The notes beneath the pieces were generated by a model. It ran no database searches. It was not told where the DNA came from and saw nothing but the letters and a program-made list of their open reading frames with translations. The position numbers and the translations under genes are program-made. This document shows positions 61,350 through 64,000 of a stretch of 64,000 bases of DNA, piece after piece; position 1 is the stretch's first letter, and every line of letters starts with the position of its first letter. Source of the DNA: Marinibacterium sp050389775 (lineage in GTDB: Bacteria; Pseudomonadota; Alphaproteobacteria; Rhodobacterales; Rhodobacteraceae); the NCBI RefSeq assembly GCF_050389775.1, contig NZ_CP177144.1, positions 4,588,001-4,652,000 on the forward strand, written 5' to 3'.

Positions 61350-62174
61350 GTGCAGGTCATCGGTTTGTGCCGGTTTTCCTATCCGGCCGAAGGCGGCTTT
61401 CAGGTGGAACACGGCACGATCGCCGAGCGAATCGCGTTTCTCTATGATCCCGCCCGGCTGGAGGAACGGTTTCGCACCTTCGAATCCTTCACCCTGCCCG
61501 CCCTGCGCGCCCAGACCGACGGGGATTTCACCTTCCTGGTCGTCATCGGCGACACGCTCCCCGCGCCCTTCCGCGCGCGCCTCGCCGATCTGCTGGCCGA
61601 CATGCCCCAGGCGCGGCTGCTGGCCCGGCCGCCGGGACCGCACCGCCAGGTCATGCAGGAGGTGATCAACGACCATCGGACGGGCAAGGGTCCATCGCTG
61701 CAATTCCGCATGGATGACGATGATGCCGTGGCCGTGAGCTATGTCGAAAAGCTGCGCGCGGCGGCCCGCGACATCCGCGGCCTGCTGCGCAATCACCGCC
61801 ACGTGGCCATCGATTTCAGCCAGGGCCATATCGCCCGGCCCGGCCCGTCCGGCATTGCCACCACCCCGACCAACAAGCCCTGTACCACGGCCGCCCTGGC
61901 CCTGATGTTCCGGGCCGACGTGGCCCAGACGGTGATGAACTTTGCCCATGCCAAGGTCGGCCAGCGCATGCCCCTGCTCAGCCTGACGGGCGAGGACATG
62001 CTGGTGCGCGGCCACAACGATTTCAACGACAGCCGCCAGAAGCCCGGGGTCAAGCCCGTGACCCTGACCCCGCTGGACGCCGCCGGCGAGGCCCATTTCC
62101 GGGCGACCTACAACATCGATGCCGACCTGGTGCGCCGGCTCTATGCGCCCTCGCGCACGGCCCTTTCGCGGTAG
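61350..62174 (+). CDS. Putative rhamnosyltransferase-family glycosyltransferase
   Basis: A 274-aa protein starting with GTG (61350) behind AGGAGG, 7 nt upstream. It begins MQVIGLCRFSYPAEGGFQVE and has the nucleotide-sugar/metal motif FRMDDDDAV at about residue 120, with a C-terminal region of the PF11316 type. The acceptor is unknown. Its 3' end overlaps the convergent EamA gene by 34 nt. A paralogue is encoded at 63013-63822. Confidence 0.75.
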   Translation: MQVIGLCRFSYPAEGGFQVEHGTIAERIAFLYDPARLEERFRTFESFTLPALRAQTDGDFTFLVVIGDTLPAPFRARLADLLADMPQARLLARPPGPHRQVMQEVINDHRTGKGPSLQFRMDDDDAVAVSYVEKLRAAARDIRGLLRNHRHVAIDFSQGHIARPGPSGIATTPTNKPCTTAALALMFRADVAQTVMNFAHAKVGQRMPLLSLTGEDMLVRGHNDFNDSRQKPGVKPVTLTPLDAAGEAHFRATYNIDADLVRRLYAPSRTALSR

Positions 62175-63010
62175 AGCGTGAAGATCCCCGACCCCACGAC
62201 AATGGCCGCGCCCAGCAGGGTCAGCGGGGTCGGCCAGTCGCCGAAGACCAGGTAGCCTAGGATCAGCGCAACCAGCAGCGAGGTATAGCGGAACGGCGCG
62301 ATGAACGACACCTCGCCCACGCGCATGACCATGACGCTGAGCAGGTAGCCGGCCATGACCAGGGCCGAGGAACAGACGATCATGACCCACAGCCGCCCGC
62401 TGACCGGCGCCCAGTCGACACCCGTCGACAACAGCCCGGCCGACAGGCAGACGGCCACCGCCCCCACCAACGAGACCGACATCGAGCTGACCGAGGACGA
62501 GATCCGGCGGACGACGAGGTCGCGGCAGGTGACACAGGCCACGGCGGCCACGGCATAGAGCGAATAGACCGAAAAGCCCTCGGGCCCCGGGCGCACGATC
62601 AGCAGCATGCCGCAGAAGCCCAGGCAGATGGCCAGCGTCCGGCGCCAGCCGACCGGATCGCGGAAGAACAGCGCGGCGCCGGCGGTGACCGTCAGGGGCA
62701 GCATCTGCAGCACGGCGCTGACATTGGCCATGGGCATGTTGATCAGGGCGGTCAGGAACAACCAGGCCGCTGCGGCCTCGCAGAGCGAGCGCAGGCCGAT
62801 CAGCCACCAGTCACGGCGCGAGAAGGCCAGGTTCAGCGTGCCCGTGGCCCAGGCCAGCCAGAGCATCATCAGCGAAGACAGCGCCCCGCGCATCGTCAGG
62901 ATCTGCATCAGCGGCAGGTCGGCCCCGGCGGCCTTGACGATGGCGTCATTGACGGTGAAGGCGGTCATGCTGCCCATCATCAGCAGCGCGCCCTGGAAGT
63001 TCGGGCTCAT
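62141..63010 (-). CDS. EamA/DMT-superfamily transporter
   Basis: A 289-aa membrane protein with ten hydrophobic segments and two EamA repeats (for example AWLFLTALINMPMANVSAVL and RYTSLLVALILGYLVFGDWP). It may export metabolites or amino-acid derivatives. The ATG at 63010 is chosen; a GTG at 63016 overlaps the stop of the upstream glycosyltransferase gene (GTGA) and would suggest coupling. The 3' end overlaps the convergent glycosyltransferase gene by 34 nt. Confidence 0.85.
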   Translation of the reverse strand: MSPNFQGALLMMGSMTAFTVNDAIVKAAGADLPLMQILTMRGALSSLMMLWLAWATGTLNLAFSRRDWWLIGLRSLCEAAAAWLFLTALINMPMANVSAVLQMLPLTVTAGAALFFRDPVGWRRTLAICLGFCGMLLIVRPGPEGFSVYSLYAVAAVACVTCRDLVVRRISSSVSSMSVSLVGAVAVCLSAGLLSTGVDWAPVSGRLWVMIVCSSALVMAGYLLSVMVMRVGEVSFIAPFRYTSLLVALILGYLVFGDWPTPLTLLGAAIVVGSGIFTLYRERAVREGA

Positions 63011-63012
63011 GG

Positions 63013-63822
63013 TCACAGGGCCTTCAGATCGGGGTAGGAAACGTTGAAATTCTTGTCCAGCGCCTTGCGGATGCGCGGTTCGGCCATCTTGTGGGTCTGG
63101 CCCATCTGGGTCGGGTTCGACTTGTTGTCGCCGTGGATCGTGCGGATGAAGGCCGGGACCGAGATGTCGGAATAGGTCGTGTAATGCTGGGCCAGCGCCC
63201 GGTGGTTATAGCGGTAGGGGTTGCGATGGTAATCGACCGGGCACAGAAGCGTCGTGCCCGTCGACAGGGGCGCGCGTTCGGTAGCGTCAAAGATCTCGTT
63301 GTCGCCGGTCTCGTCCCGGCGCACGTAGAACCCCCGGTTATAGGCAATGATCGTCGGCGTCCGGGCGTCCTGCAGGGCCAGCAGCCCGCGCGCCCGTTTC
63401 CGCGTGCGGGCGATGAACCGGCGGTCGACGGCATCGTCGTCATCGAGGCGGAACAGGGCCTTGTGGGTGGCATCGCCCAGGTCGATGGAATTGTAGCCAT
63501 CCTTGAGCAGCTGGTAATGGTTGTCGGTGCCCACGGCCCGCAGATGCAGGTTGGGATGCGGGGCCAACAGGTCGGCCAGCCGGTCGCGATAGGCCGCGGG
63601 CAGGCGTTCACCGGTCAGGATGATACACTCGAAATCGGCATCGGTCTGGCCGGTCAGCGACGGCAGACACAGCTTTTCGAACAGGTGGAAACGCAGGGCC
63701 ATACGCTCGGGCGACCAGATATGGGCGGCGATGGCATCCAGCGTGGGGAAGCGTTCGGAATAATAGGTCGGCGTCAGGACCGAGAAGCGCAAGAGCCCGA
63801 TGATCCTGATCCTGTGCGCCAT
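63013..63822 (-). CDS. Putative rhamnosyltransferase-family glycosyltransferase (paralogue)
   Basis: A 269-aa protein, MAHRIRIIGLLRFSVLTPTY at the start, with FRLDDDDAVDRRFIARTRKR at about residue 125 and a C-terminal HGDNKSNPT motif. It matches the layout of the protein at 61350-62174 (IGLxRFS, DADFECIILTGERLP versus DGDFTFLVVIGDTLP). GGGAGG is 6 nt before the ATG at 63822. The EamA gene follows with contact or a 4-nt overlap, so the pair may act together on a cell-surface glycoconjugate. Confidence 0.75.
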   Translation of the reverse strand: MAHRIRIIGLLRFSVLTPTYYSERFPTLDAIAAHIWSPERMALRFHLFEKLCLPSLTGQTDADFECIILTGERLPAAYRDRLADLLAPHPNLHLRAVGTDNHYQLLKDGYNSIDLGDATHKALFRLDDDDAVDRRFIARTRKRARGLLALQDARTPTIIAYNRGFYVRRDETGDNEIFDATERAPLSTGTTLLCPVDYHRNPYRYNHRALAQHYTTYSDISVPAFIRTIHGDNKSNPTQMGQTHKMAEPRIRKALDKNFNVSYPDLKAL

Positions 63823-64000
63823 GTCTGCCTCCCTGCGGTTCGCGGCAGAGAACACCGGCGCCGGGAAAATGGAAAGCCCTAAAGGGCAGGGTTGCAGATC
63901 ACTCTACCGCGCCACCGGGCGTCCCCGCGCCCGGCCCCGACCGGGCCAAGCATCTGGATCAGCGCGATTTTCCGCCGGTCCGGCCGGCCACGCCCCTGGA

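Noticed and set aside
63880..63960. tRNA-like sequence on the minus strand (GGTAGAGTGATCTGCAACCC)
   Set aside because: It resembles a D-arm, but no acceptor stem, anticodon arm or T arm can be folded around it.

Overview
The window looks like a chromosomal segment of a high-GC alphaproteobacterium of the Rhodobacterales (Roseobacter/Rhodobacter type). The basis is the GC-rich coding bias, the aapJQMP amino-acid transporter, an ATP12 chaperone gene, a DUF1127 mini-protein, TRAP transport genes, and the rpmH-rnpA-yidD and yidC-engB-argB neighbourhoods. The species cannot be fixed from sequence alone.

Region 1 (1-8106) is a catabolic-looking cluster. A TRAP transporter (dctP end, dctQ, dctM) is followed by a glutamine-synthetase-like ligase and a CHMI-type tautomerase. 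Convergent to these is a three-gene set: a 137-aa protein carrying only a Rieske [2Fe-2S] domain, a 409-aa Rieske-oxygenase catalytic subunit whose own Rieske cluster ligands are missing, and an unrecognised 155-aa protein. Divergent from that set are an adrenodoxin-reductase-type ferredoxin-NADP reductase and a flavodoxin. The divergent promoter region holds two strong dyad symmetries. Together this looks like a split Rieske oxygenase fed by NADPH > FAD reductase > FMN flavodoxin > Rieske subunit > mononuclear iron, with its own importer and tailoring enzymes. It is the most unusual system here; its substrate is unknown.

Region 2 (8331-23186): tRNA-Arg(ACG); a minus-strand set TVP38 membrane protein > MerA/Lpd-like flavoprotein > orphan histidine kinase; then the plus-strand series rpmH-rnpA-yidD, a tiny ORF, DUF1127, ttcA, a GGDEF(degenerate)-EAL protein, yidC-MOSC-engB, argB, a ferredoxin-like protein and sixA.

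Region 3 (23267-34351): aapJQMP (minus) with an intercistronic hairpin after aapJ; the minus-strand chain degP-rarA-crcB-rluC-HAD-ATP12, several members overlapping by 4 nt; and a VOC protein on the plus strand.

Region 4 (34745-61263) is the str-S10-spc-alpha ribosomal supercluster on the minus strand, rpsL through rplQ. It is cut into segments. Intrinsic terminators follow rplW, rplP, rpmD, adk and rplQ, and non-ribosomal genes sit in the breaks: SHOCT+DUF1254, 2OG-oxygenase-like+AstE-like+MarC, a 102-aa helical protein, and a BLUF photoreceptor on the opposite strand. Palindromic intergenic repeats of two related types, mostly in inverted pairs, occupy five spacers here and were not seen elsewhere in the window.

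Region 5 (61350-63822): two paralogous rhamnosyltransferase-like proteins around an EamA-type transporter. No gene is seen in 63823-64000. No CRISPR array, IS element or integrase was found.
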